Assembly (NCBI GenBank): GCA_018609945.1
Contig: JAHENO010000074.1
Location: 1 to 5,318, forward strand
From: Haloarculaceae archaeon
GTDB taxonomy: Archaea > Halobacteriota > Halobacteria > Halobacteriales > Haloarculaceae
DNA length: 5,318 nt
Direction of reading: 5' to 3'
The notes under the pieces were generated by a model, which ran no database searches, was not told the DNA's origin, and worked only from the letters and a program-made list of their open reading frames with translations. Below are positions 1 to 5,318 of the stretch, piece after piece (the stretch's first letter is position 1; each line of letters opens with the position of its first letter). The position numbers and the translations under genes were made by a program.

Positions 1-10
1 AGACACCCAC

Positions 11-598
11 ATGGAGCGGCTTCAGGAGTCGGTCAAGACGGCACCGATCATCGACAAGGACGGCTACTCCTACCTGATCCACCCGGTCAGCAACTGCGTG
101 CCGGCACTCGATCCGGAACTGCTCCGGGAGATCGTCGTCCGCATCATCCGGAAAGCCGAACTCGAGAACGTCGACAAGATCGTCACGCCGGAGGCGATGG
201 GCATCCACCTCTCGACGGCCGTCTCGCTGATGACCGACATTCCCCTCGTGGTCATCCGCAAGCGGGAGTACGGCCTCGAGGGGGAGGTTTCGCTGGCCAA
301 ATCGACGGGCTACTCCGAGAGCGAGATGTACATCAACGACGTCTCGGCGGGCGACCGGATCCTCGTGCTGGACGACCTCATCTCCACGGGCGGGACGATG
401 CGCGCCATCGTCCAGGCGCTCGACGGGATCGGCTGTGACATCGTCGACATCGTCATCGCCATCCGGAAAGTGGGCGGCGAGGATCCCCTGGCGGGTATCG
501 ACCACCCCGTCAAGACGCTCATCGACATCGAGGTCGCCGACGGCGAAGTGACCATCATCAACCCGACCGGCGTCGACGGGGACACCGGCGGCACCTGA
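11..598 (+). CDS. hpt: Archaeal HPRT-family purine phosphoribosyltransferase (HGPRTase-like)
   Basis: This 195-residue cytoplasmic enzyme probably transfers the phosphoribosyl group of PRPP to a purine base (hypoxanthine/guanine type) in purine salvage. The type I PRTase signature is plain: the PRPP-binding motif ILVLDDLISTGGT at residues 117-129, with the paired acidic residues D121-D122. Other conserved archaeal HPRT blocks are APII (11-14), LENVDKIVTPEAMGIHLSTA (51-70) and IRKREYGLEGEV (82-93). The N-terminus MERLQESVKTAPII matches where family members usually start, so ATG 11 is preferred, although the frame stays open to the window edge and only 10 upstream bases are visible. The length is near the usual size of about 185-190, with a short Gly/Asp-rich tail (residues 187-195). 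Haloarchaeal members are often called HGPRTase-like because their true substrate is not firmly established, so hypoxanthine/guanine specificity is inferred from family. The gene converges on the ABC permease gene, and its own promoter lies outside the window. Confidence 0.9.
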   Translation: MERLQESVKTAPIIDKDGYSYLIHPVSNCVPALDPELLREIVVRIIRKAELENVDKIVTPEAMGIHLSTAVSLMTDIPLVVIRKREYGLEGEVSLAKSTGYSESEMYINDVSAGDRILVLDDLISTGGTMRAIVQALDGIGCDIVDIVIAIRKVGGEDPLAGIDHPVKTLIDIEVADGEVTIINPTGVDGDTGGT

Positions 599-605
599 CG
601 GCCGT

Positions 606-1745
606 TCAGCCGCGAAGTGCCTCGACGGGTGGCTCCCACGCGGCGCGGTAGGCGGGATAGAGCCCCCCAACCAGGGCGACGAGCACGCCGAACGCGAACG
701 CGCCCAGCGGGACGACCACGTTTCCCGGCTGGAGCACGGCCCACAGCGGGAGGTCAGTCTGTGTCGCAGTCACGACGACGGCCGCCGTCCCCAGGAGGGC
801 GCCGACGGCGCCGCCGACGACGCCCAGCAGCGACGCCTCGACGAGCAGCACCCGGAGGACCTGCGAGCGGTGGATGCCCACGGCGCGCAAGACGCCGATC
901 TCGCCCCGGCGTTCCGAGACGGTCATCAGCATCACGTTGAAGATGCTGACACAGGCGACGACCAGCGAGACGCCGGCGATCGCGAGCAGGAACCCGTTCA
1001 GCAGGCCGAAAAACTCCGAGATCTGGTCCACCACGCTCCGGAGCGAGAAGACGCTGACCCGCTGTTGGCGGCCGTTGAGACGGCTCTCGACCTCGTCTGC
1101 GACTGCGCGGGCGTCGGCCGCCGAGTCGGCGCGCACGACGACCTGCGAGAAGCCCGGCGCGGCGAACTCCTCCGAGGGAAGGACGACGGCGGAGTCGGGC
1201 TGGAGCGGGGAGATGCTCTCGATCTCGGGCAGGAGGGCGACGACGCGGTACTCGTTGCCCTCGACGCGGACCGTGCTCCCGCGCCGGAGCGAGAGTTCCG
1301 CCGCGACCTCCGCGCCGACGATGGCTCCCTGCCGGTGGTAGGCGGGGACGGAGCCGTCACCCTCGCCGAACAGCGCCTGCGGGCGGTCCGTCCCGTACAC
1401 CTGCGCGACCGTCCGCCCGCCGTTCGCGGTCACCGTCCCGCCGGTCACCTTCAGCGGCACGACCGTGCCCCGGCCGTCCGCGGACCGCTGGATGGCCGCG
1501 AGGTCGCGCGTCTCGAGGGTCTCCGCGCCGCTCTCCTCGGCCGGGCTGACGATGACCTGGTTGCCCAGCCCGCCCAGTTCCTCCGTCGCGGCGAGGCTCA
1601 GGGCGTTGCCCAGTAGCCCGAGCGTGACGACGGCGAACACCCCGATGACGATGCCAAGCGCCGCCAGCCCGGCGCGCACCCGCTGGCGTGAGAGGTTCCG
1701 CACCGCCAGGGTCAGCGCCGGGAACCGCTCGTCCGTGCTACGCAC
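606..1745 (-). CDS. ABC transporter permease, FtsX/MacB-like
   Basis: This 379-residue membrane subunit pairs with the ATPase encoded just upstream. The layout is that of a MacB/LolC/FtsX-type permease. A cytoplasmic N-terminus (LTLAVRNLSRQRVRAGL, 11-27) leads into TM1 (about 26-48). A large extracytoplasmic MacB_PCD-like domain follows (about 49-245). TM2 (247-273), TM3 (297-325) and TM4 (344-367) form the FtsX domain. The cytoplasmic loop SERRGEIGVLRAVGI (277-291) is the conserved segment that contacts the ATPase, and the C-terminus YPAYRAAWEPPVEALRG is typical. I chose GTG 1745. It overlaps the last 8 bases of the ATPase gene, has a GGAG 9 bases upstream (1758-1755), and gives a normal N-terminus. 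An ATG at 1832 is in frame but would add 29 Ser/Thr/Pro-rich residues read out of frame through the ATPase gene. GTG 1703 is possible but cuts into the conserved N-terminal block. In this family ATP hydrolysis usually drives movement of the external domain rather than passage through a channel. The substrate is unknown. Confidence 0.9.
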   Translation of the reverse strand: MRSTDERFPALTLAVRNLSRQRVRAGLAALGIVIGVFAVVTLGLLGNALSLAATEELGGLGNQVIVSPAEESGAETLETRDLAAIQRSADGRGTVVPLKVTGGTVTANGGRTVAQVYGTDRPQALFGEGDGSVPAYHRQGAIVGAEVAAELSLRRGSTVRVEGNEYRVVALLPEIESISPLQPDSAVVLPSEEFAAPGFSQVVVRADSAADARAVADEVESRLNGRQQRVSVFSLRSVVDQISEFFGLLNGFLLAIAGVSLVVACVSIFNVMLMTVSERRGEIGVLRAVGIHRSQVLRVLLVEASLLGVVGGAVGALLGTAAVVVTATQTDLPLWAVLQPGNVVVPLGAFAFGVLVALVGGLYPAYRAAWEPPVEALRG

Positions 1746-2430
1746 CGCCGACCACTCCGTCGACGAGCCTGACCGTCCGGTCGGTGTACTCGGTGACCAG
1801 GTCGTCGTGCGTGACGGCGACGACGCCGACACCCCCGTCGCTTATCCCGCGGATCTCGTCCAGAATCCGGGTTCCCGTCCCGCGGTCGAGGTTGCCCGTC
1901 GGCTCGTCGGCGAGCAAGACGGCCGGCTCGTTGACGAGCGCACGGGCCAGGGCGACCCGCTGTTTTTGCCCCCCGGAGAGTTCGTCCGGGGTGTGGGAGA
2001 GCCGGTCGCCCAGCCCGACCCGCTCGAGGAGGTCCCGCGCCCGGCCGGTGGCGTCCCCGGGCAGAAACGCCGTCGGGAGGCGGACGTTCTCGACGGCGGT
2101 CAGCGTCGGCAGGAGGTGAAAGTCCTGGAAGACGAACCCGATCGACTCCCGGCGGGCGTCCGTCCGCTCGGACGGTGAGAGCCCGGCTACCGGGCGCCCC
2201 CGGAGTTCGACGCTGCCGCTGGTCGGCTCGTCCAGCAACCCCAAAACGTTGAGCATCGTGCTCTTGCCGCTCCCGCTCGGACCGACGACGGCGACGACCT
2301 CGCCTCGCTGGACTGCGAAGTCGACGTCCTCGAGGGCAGTGACCGACCCGCCACCGCTCTCGTAGCGCTTCGTGACCCCCTCGAGTCGGAGCTGTGTCGA
2401 CTCTGCCTCGCGTTTCTGGTTTGGCGTCAT
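1738..2430 (-). CDS. ABC transporter ATP-binding protein, LolD/MacB class
   Basis: This 230-residue cytoplasmic ATPase powers the permease encoded next. All nucleotide-binding motifs are intact: Walker A GPSGSGKST (50-58), Q-loop Q102 in GFVFQDFHLLPTLTAVENV, signature LSGGQKQRVALARAL (151-165), Walker B VLLADEP with catalytic E176, D-loop GNLD (179-182), and switch H208 in VTHDD. The Q-loop context (FVFQxFxLLPxLTAxENV) and the DEPTGNLD block are the marks of the LolD/MacB/FtsE group (COG1136). Length is normal for a free-standing ATPase of this class. A short charged N-terminal stretch (1-12) precedes the usual LRLEGVTKRY start. ATG 2430 overlaps the stop codon of the upstream CARDB gene as ATGA, which suggests translational coupling. 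The gene's own stop lies inside the start region of the permease gene. The three genes therefore almost certainly share one mRNA. Assignment to the class is secure; the cargo is not known. Confidence 0.95.
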   Translation of the reverse strand: MTPNQKREAESTQLRLEGVTKRYESGGGSVTALEDVDFAVQRGEVVAVVGPSGSGKSTMLNVLGLLDEPTSGSVELRGRPVAGLSPSERTDARRESIGFVFQDFHLLPTLTAVENVRLPTAFLPGDATGRARDLLERVGLGDRLSHTPDELSGGQKQRVALARALVNEPAVLLADEPTGNLDRGTGTRILDEIRGISDGGVGVVAVTHDDLVTEYTDRTVRLVDGVVGGA

Positions 2431-3989
2431 CCCTGTCGGAACCGGTTTGCGAACAGGGCTATCCCGCCGACGACCACCACCCCGAGCAACACTGCCGGGA
2501 GGACCATCGACTGCGAGCCCGTGTCTTCCCCGCCTGTCGACGCGTTCTCGAGCGGGGCCTGTACCGTCTCCGTGCGGCGCTCCTCGCCGGCTGTGTACGT
2601 GACCTGGAGCGTCACCGCCGTCGCGTTCTCCGCGTCGGCCCGCGCGGTGAGGTCGAAGGGGGCGAACTCGCTGGCGCCGACGGTCCCGACGAAGTAGGTC
2701 CGCTGCGGGTATACCGGGTCGACGTGCTCGGTGGGCTGGACGGAGACGACGGCGCTCGTCACCTCGCCGTCGCCGGTGTTCGCGAGGTTGCCGCCGAGGC
2801 TGACCGACCCCTCGTCGTCGACGGTCACGTCCAGTCCCGTCACGGCCACGGCACCCTGGGCCCTCGAGTAATTGTACACGAGCACGCTCTCGGAGCGCCC
2901 CTCCGGCGTGTCGTAGCTCGCGACGAACCGGAGACCGTCGACCCCCCGGACCCGCGAGAGGTCGACCGTCGCCGTGGCCGACTCCCCGCTTTCGAGTGCG
3001 TCCGCGACGGCGAACCGCCCGACCGACGCGAGGACCGCGCCGTCCCCGGTCCGACCGGTCAGGACCACGTCCTCGACGGGTGCGTTCCCGAAGTTGGTCA
3101 CCGTCACGTCGACGCCATCGGCGTTCTCCTCGTCGTCCTCGGTCTGGGCCTGGAGCGCGCTCCCACCCCCGACGAGGCCGCCGAGCCCGTCAGGGACCTG
3201 CTGGGAACTGTCCGACGTTGCCGGCTCGGCTCGCACGCCGACGTCGATCGACAGCGCCGACACGTCGACCCTGCGGGCGTGTGTCGCGGTTCGCTCTGCC
3301 CCGGTCGGGTCAGTGTAGGTCACCTCGACGGCCACCTCGGCCGCACCCGGCCGTGGTCCCCGGGCACTCAGGTTCACCGTCTGGGTACCGCCGGAGACGA
3401 GTACCGGTAACGTCTGCCGGTCCTGGCCGCCGCTCCCGGGGTTGGTCAGCCGGATCTCGATGTCCCGGAGCGGTGCAGTGGTCGGGTTCGCCACCTCGAC
3501 GCCGACCTCGCTTTCTGCACCCGCCACCAGCCGGTCGGTGTCGAACTCGAGTTGCGGGGCGCCGACCTCGACACCGACTGTCAGCGGCCGGGTTGCCCTC
3601 GTCATCTCGCCGTCCTCGTCGGTGCCGACGACGATCAGTTCGAGGTCGTGGACCCCCGGCTCCTCGACGGTGACTGTCACCGGGACCGAGAGCGTCTCGC
3701 CCGGCGAGAGCGTCCCCAGGTCCGTCGCCTCGCCGAGCGTCTCCTCGCCCTCCGTGCGGACGACCCGGACGGAATCCAGCGAGAGCGACGTGTTACTCCC
3801 CGCCGAGAGCCGGGCCGTCGTCGAGACCGTTATCGGCGCGCCGGCTGCTGGCGTGTCCGGCGACACCGTCGCGTCCGTCAGCGTGAGTCTGGCGTCGGCT
3901 GCCGTGGCCGGGTGGACGGCGACCAGTGGCCCACCGCCCACGAGGAGGACTACCACCAGGGCAGCGACGCGTACGCGGGACCGTCCCAT
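2427..3989 (-). CDS. Secreted, C-terminally anchored Ig/CARDB-repeat protein (COG1361-like), ABC partner
   Basis: This 520-residue protein is predicted to sit outside the cytoplasmic membrane. It starts with a Sec-type signal peptide: basic RSRVR, hydrophobic core about 8-25, and an ATAADA cleavage region near 30-32. No twin arginine or lipobox is seen. Four beta-sandwich (Ig/CARDB-like) units follow, roughly at 33-140, 145-245, 246-378 and 380-480. Repeated signs are V-x-N-x-G turns (VTNFGNAPVEDVVL, 297-310; GNLANTGDGEVTSAVVSV, 400-417) and the PQRTYFVGTVGASEFAPF block (428-445) typical of COG1361 S-layer-like domains. A Gly/Asp/Glu-rich insert (about 257-292) interrupts unit 3. One transmembrane helix (about 494-515) and a short RFRQG tail anchor it. 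Five N-glycosylation sequons are present (N66, N206, N373, N455, N482). ATG 3989 is chosen because it begins the signal peptide. An ATG at 4184 would add 65 Arg-rich residues from within the neighbouring gene. The stop overlaps the ATPase start, so I infer it is the extracytoplasmic partner of that transporter. The exact role is unknown. Confidence 0.85.
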   Translation of the reverse strand: MGRSRVRVAALVVVLLVGGGPLVAVHPATAADARLTLTDATVSPDTPAAGAPITVSTTARLSAGSNTSLSLDSVRVVRTEGEETLGEATDLGTLSPGETLSVPVTVTVEEPGVHDLELIVVGTDEDGEMTRATRPLTVGVEVGAPQLEFDTDRLVAGAESEVGVEVANPTTAPLRDIEIRLTNPGSGGQDRQTLPVLVSGGTQTVNLSARGPRPGAAEVAVEVTYTDPTGAERTATHARRVDVSALSIDVGVRAEPATSDSSQQVPDGLGGLVGGGSALQAQTEDDEENADGVDVTVTNFGNAPVEDVVLTGRTGDGAVLASVGRFAVADALESGESATATVDLSRVRGVDGLRFVASYDTPEGRSESVLVYNYSRAQGAVAVTGLDVTVDDEGSVSLGGNLANTGDGEVTSAVVSVQPTEHVDPVYPQRTYFVGTVGASEFAPFDLTARADAENATAVTLQVTYTAGEERRTETVQAPLENASTGGEDTGSQSMVLPAVLLGVVVVGGIALFANRFRQG

Positions 3990-4014
3990 TCGCCACCGTT
4001 TGGGCTCGGACGGA

Positions 4015-4024
4015 CAAGTATGTT
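4015..4024 (-). promoter_or_regulatory. Possible TATA box of the CARDB-ABC operon
   Basis: The 62-base gap before the CARDB gene (3990-4051) is GC-rich except for one AT-rich patch, read on the minus strand as AACATACTTG. Its centre lies about 31 bases upstream of ATG 3989. A start of transcription some 26-27 bases downstream would leave a leader of only a few bases, as is common in haloarchaea. The match to the usual haloarchaeal TATA element is modest, so this is a tentative call that rests on position and base composition. Confidence 0.35.
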
Positions 4025-4051
4025 CCCCGGCGGAGTCGCGGGCCCGGTCGG

Positions 4052-4447
4052 TCACTCGACGTCGGGGGCGTTCTCGTCGGTCCGTCCGGGGAGCTCTAGT
4101 TCGATCTCGAGTTCGGGTTCCCTGACGCCGTCGAAATCGACCTCCAGGTGGACGGGTTCGCCGAATGCGAAGGGCAGTTCCCACTCGTCCTCGACGATGG
4201 TCAGCTCATCGCTGTCGCGGAGCTGCTCGCCCACCTCGATCAGGAACTGTCCTGCCTCGCTGGCGTCGAGGCGGTACTCCTGTTCGAACTCCCGCCCCGT
4301 TCGGATGACCGTCCGCTCCTCTTGGGGTTCGGCGCTGCTCTCGTCGGGTTCGGCGCTCTCCTCGTCGGGTTCGGCGCTCTCCTCGTCGGGTTCGGCGCTC
4401 TCCTCAGCCGGTTCGGCGCTGGACTCCATATCTTCCATCGTTCTCAT
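4052..4447 (-). CDS. Amphi-Trp domain protein with acidic heptad-repeat N-terminus
   Basis: This small, very acidic protein has 131 residues. The C-terminal half (about 52-122) matches the amphi-Trp domain family common in haloarchaea. It has FEQEYRLDASEAGQFLIEVG (54-73), then GEQLRDSDELTI (73-84), the hallmark WELPFAFGEP (89-98) with the single Trp at W89, and alternating acidic/hydrophobic strands (LEVDFD, 101-106; PELEIELELPGR, 111-122). The molecular function of the family is not established. The N-terminal part (9-43) is five heptads of the form (S/E)SAEP(A/D/Q)E, likely a disordered, charged linker or tail. ATG 4447 is preferred because a TATA-like element lies about 26 bases upstream, fitting a leaderless transcript. 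In-frame ATGs at 4438 and 4429 would shorten it by 3 or 6 residues. It sits 59 bases after the methyltransferase gene and 62 bases before the CARDB gene, all on one strand, probably as its own transcription unit. Confidence 0.8.
   Translation of the reverse strand: MRTMEDMESSAEPAEESAEPDEESAEPDEESAEPDESSAEPQEERTVIRTGREFEQEYRLDASEAGQFLIEVGEQLRDSDELTIVEDEWELPFAFGEPVHLEVDFDGVREPELEIELELPGRTDENAPDVE
4319..4423 (-). repeat. Five tandem 21-bp coding repeats (acidic heptads)
   Basis: Five in-frame 21-base units each encode seven residues of the type (S/E)SAEP(A/D/Q)E. On the plus strand the shared core gttcggcgct recurs at 4327, 4348, 4369, 4390 and 4411, always exactly 21 bases apart. The middle copies are nearly identical in DNA, while the outer copies carry substitutions (an agccg variant at the N-terminal end and a gctgctc variant at the C-terminal end). 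This pattern fits recent expansion in the middle of the array. Because the unit is a multiple of three, gain or loss of copies keeps the reading frame. Confidence 0.93.
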
Positions 4448-4457
4448 CCCGACTACG

Positions 4458-4481
4458 GTTTCGGGGGGCCTAAAACGAAAC
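4458..4481 (-). promoter_or_regulatory. Putative promoter with inverted repeat upstream of the amphi-Trp gene
   Basis: On the minus strand this stretch reads GTTTCG, then TTTTAGG and a C-run, then CGAAAC. The TTTTAG element (centre near 4473) lies about 26 bases upstream of ATG 4447, the spacing expected for a TATA box of a leaderless haloarchaeal transcript. It is the only AT-rich patch in the 59-base gap. The perfect 6-base inverted repeat GTTTCG/CGAAAC (4476-4481 and 4458-4463, 12-base spacer) brackets the TATA-like element and could be an operator. The T-rich run might also help end methyltransferase transcripts, since archaeal termination often needs only oligo-T. Promoter likely; operator speculative. 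Confidence 0.42.
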
Positions 4482-4506
4482 GGCTTCGGTCGGGACAGCG
4501 AATCCG

Positions 4507-5295
4507 CTACCGGTCGAGCCGTGCGACGAACCGCAACCGGCGGTAGTCGGCCGTCCACGTCCCCGATTCGGGGTCGTACAGATCCGGTCGCAATCGGTCC
4601 TCCACGTCCGCCAGGACGGCCTCCCGTTCGTCCGGCGATAGCTCCGCGAGCAGGCTGTCCCCGAACATTCCCAGCCACTCCCGGAGGCCGTCCTCGCCTC
4701 CCTCCAGGTCGGTCGGCCGGTCGAACAGGCGTGCGTAAGTCACCTCGAACCCGTGTTCCTCTAGGAGCGTCGCGTGCTCGCCAACCGTCGGGAAGTACCA
4801 GGGCGGGTGGGCCTCGTGGTCCCGCCGGGCGCAGGCCTCGACGACCGCCTCGACGATCCGCTCGACGTTTCCGGTTCCCCCCAGCTCCGCGACGTACCGT
4901 CCCCCTGAGCGGAGCAGGTCGGCGACCCGTTCGGTGACGGCCTCCTGGTCGGTCACCCAGTGGAGCGCGGCGTTCGAGAAGACGGCGTCGAAGGGTTCGC
5001 GAGCGGAAAATTCGCGGGCGTCGGCCTGCACGAAGGTCAGGTCGGGGTACTCGGCGCGTGCCTCGGCGACCATCTCGGCCGAGCGGTCGAGCCCCACGAC
5101 GACTCCGGCCTCGCCGACTGCGCCGGCGATGTCCGCGGTGAGGTGGCCCGTCCCGCAGCCGAGGTCGAGGATCCGCTCGCCGGGTGCGGGATCGAGCAGG
5201 TCGACGACGCCGGCGCCGTACTCGTAGACGAAGTCGTGACTGCCGTCGTAGTCGTTGGGGTCCCACTCGTTGTGCCTCGTGTCGCCGTTTGCCAT
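4507..5295 (-). CDS. Class I SAM-dependent methyltransferase (trans-aconitate methyltransferase-like)
   Basis: This 262-residue cytoplasmic enzyme is predicted to move a methyl group from S-adenosylmethionine to an unknown acceptor. The Rossmann-fold motifs are clear: motif I ILDLGCGTGHLT (42-53) binds SAM; GLDRSAEMVAEAR (68-80) has D70 placed to bind the SAM ribose; FVQADAREF (88-96) holds the adenine-contact acidic residue D92; FDAVFSNAALHWV (102-114) is the motif IV region. The SNAALHW form is typical of the Tam (trans-aconitate 2-methyltransferase) and related Methyltransf_11/25 proteins, and the length matches them. The C-terminal half (about 150-262) forms the substrate-specific part and shows no recognised motif that names the substrate, so no gene symbol is given. 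ATG 5295 is the first available start. GAGGAT directly abuts it, too close for a standard ribosome-binding site, so a leaderless mRNA is plausible. Only 23 upstream bases are in the window, so no promoter can be judged. Confidence 0.85.
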   Translation of the reverse strand: MANGDTRHNEWDPNDYDGSHDFVYEYGAGVVDLLDPAPGERILDLGCGTGHLTADIAGAVGEAGVVVGLDRSAEMVAEARAEYPDLTFVQADAREFSAREPFDAVFSNAALHWVTDQEAVTERVADLLRSGGRYVAELGGTGNVERIVEAVVEACARRDHEAHPPWYFPTVGEHATLLEEHGFEVTYARLFDRPTDLEGGEDGLREWLGMFGDSLLAELSPDEREAVLADVEDRLRPDLYDPESGTWTADYRRLRFVARLDR

Positions 5296-5318
5296 ATCCT
5301 CGGCTTCGAACGCCGGCG

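Noticed and set aside
870..3410. Several plus-strand open frames of 237-338 codons opposite the permease, ATPase and CARDB genes.
   Set aside because: They lie antisense to genes with clear conserved motifs and show no recognisable motifs, signal peptides or membrane segments.
4010..4024. A loosely palindromic stretch (ggacaagtatgttcc) near the CARDB gene start considered as an operator.
   Set aside because: Only about four of seven positions pair, which is within chance. The AT-rich core is better read as a possible TATA element.
3990..4184. A 65-residue N-terminal extension of the CARDB protein from ATG 4184.
   Set aside because: It is Arg/Pro-rich, overlaps the amphi-Trp gene, and would bury the signal peptide that begins at ATG 3989.
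4327..4429. The regularly spaced repeats considered as a CRISPR array.
   Set aside because: The units are directly adjacent with no unique spacers, are 21 bases long and are in frame within a coding gene.
3552..4937. A 461-codon plus-strand open frame spanning the CARDB, amphi-Trp and methyltransferase genes.
   Set aside because: Its translation is a Ser/Arg/Pro-rich low-complexity string with no domain, crossing three well-supported genes on the other strand. It is an expected by-product of GC-rich codon third positions.
4448..5266. An open frame in phase with the amphi-Trp gene that runs 273 codons further upstream, giving a 404-residue protein from ATG 5266.
   Set aside because: The added part is Arg-rich (MGPQRLRRQSRLRLRV type) and is read out of frame through the methyltransferase gene, which has intact SAM motifs. 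Only the last 131 residues resemble a real haloarchaeal protein.

Overview
The window looks like chromosomal DNA of a halophilic archaeon (class Halobacteria). The evidence is uniformly high GC, strongly acidic and lysine-poor proteins, gene starts without clear Shine-Dalgarno leaders, and gene families typical of haloarchaea: an archaeal-type HPRT, an amphi-Trp domain protein, and a COG1361/CARDB surface protein next to a MacB-type ABC transporter. It carries six genes and is almost fully coding. No RNA gene, transposon or CRISPR array was seen.

Layout from left to right. Bases 11-598 (+) encode an archaeal HPRT-family purine phosphoribosyltransferase. It converges, with a 7-base gap, on a three-gene minus-strand operon that reads right to left. 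The operon order is a secreted, C-terminally anchored Ig/CARDB-repeat protein (3989-2427), an ABC ATPase of the LolD/MacB class (2430-1738) and an FtsX/MacB-like permease (1745-606). The operon genes overlap: ATGA (4 bases) at the first junction, and a GTG start inside the end of the ATPase gene (8 bases) at the second. Upstream and also on the minus strand lie a small amphi-Trp domain gene (4447-4052), whose N-terminus is five tandem 21-bp repeats, and a class I SAM-dependent methyltransferase (5295-4507).

How the genes work together. The three operon genes probably form one envelope machine. The ATPase and permease would make a mechanotransmission-type ABC complex, and the Ig-repeat protein would be its extracytoplasmic partner, anchored by one C-terminal helix. 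The substrate cannot be read from sequence. The phosphoribosyltransferase, amphi-Trp protein and methyltransferase show no sequence-visible link to the operon or to each other beyond position.

Most interesting points: the ABC/CARDB operon as a poorly understood archaeal analogue of MacAB/Lol systems, the 21-bp repeat tract likely to vary in length, and an inverted repeat bracketing the putative TATA box of the amphi-Trp gene. Long open frames elsewhere on both strands encode Arg/Pro/Ser-rich nonsense expected in GC-rich DNA and are not annotated.
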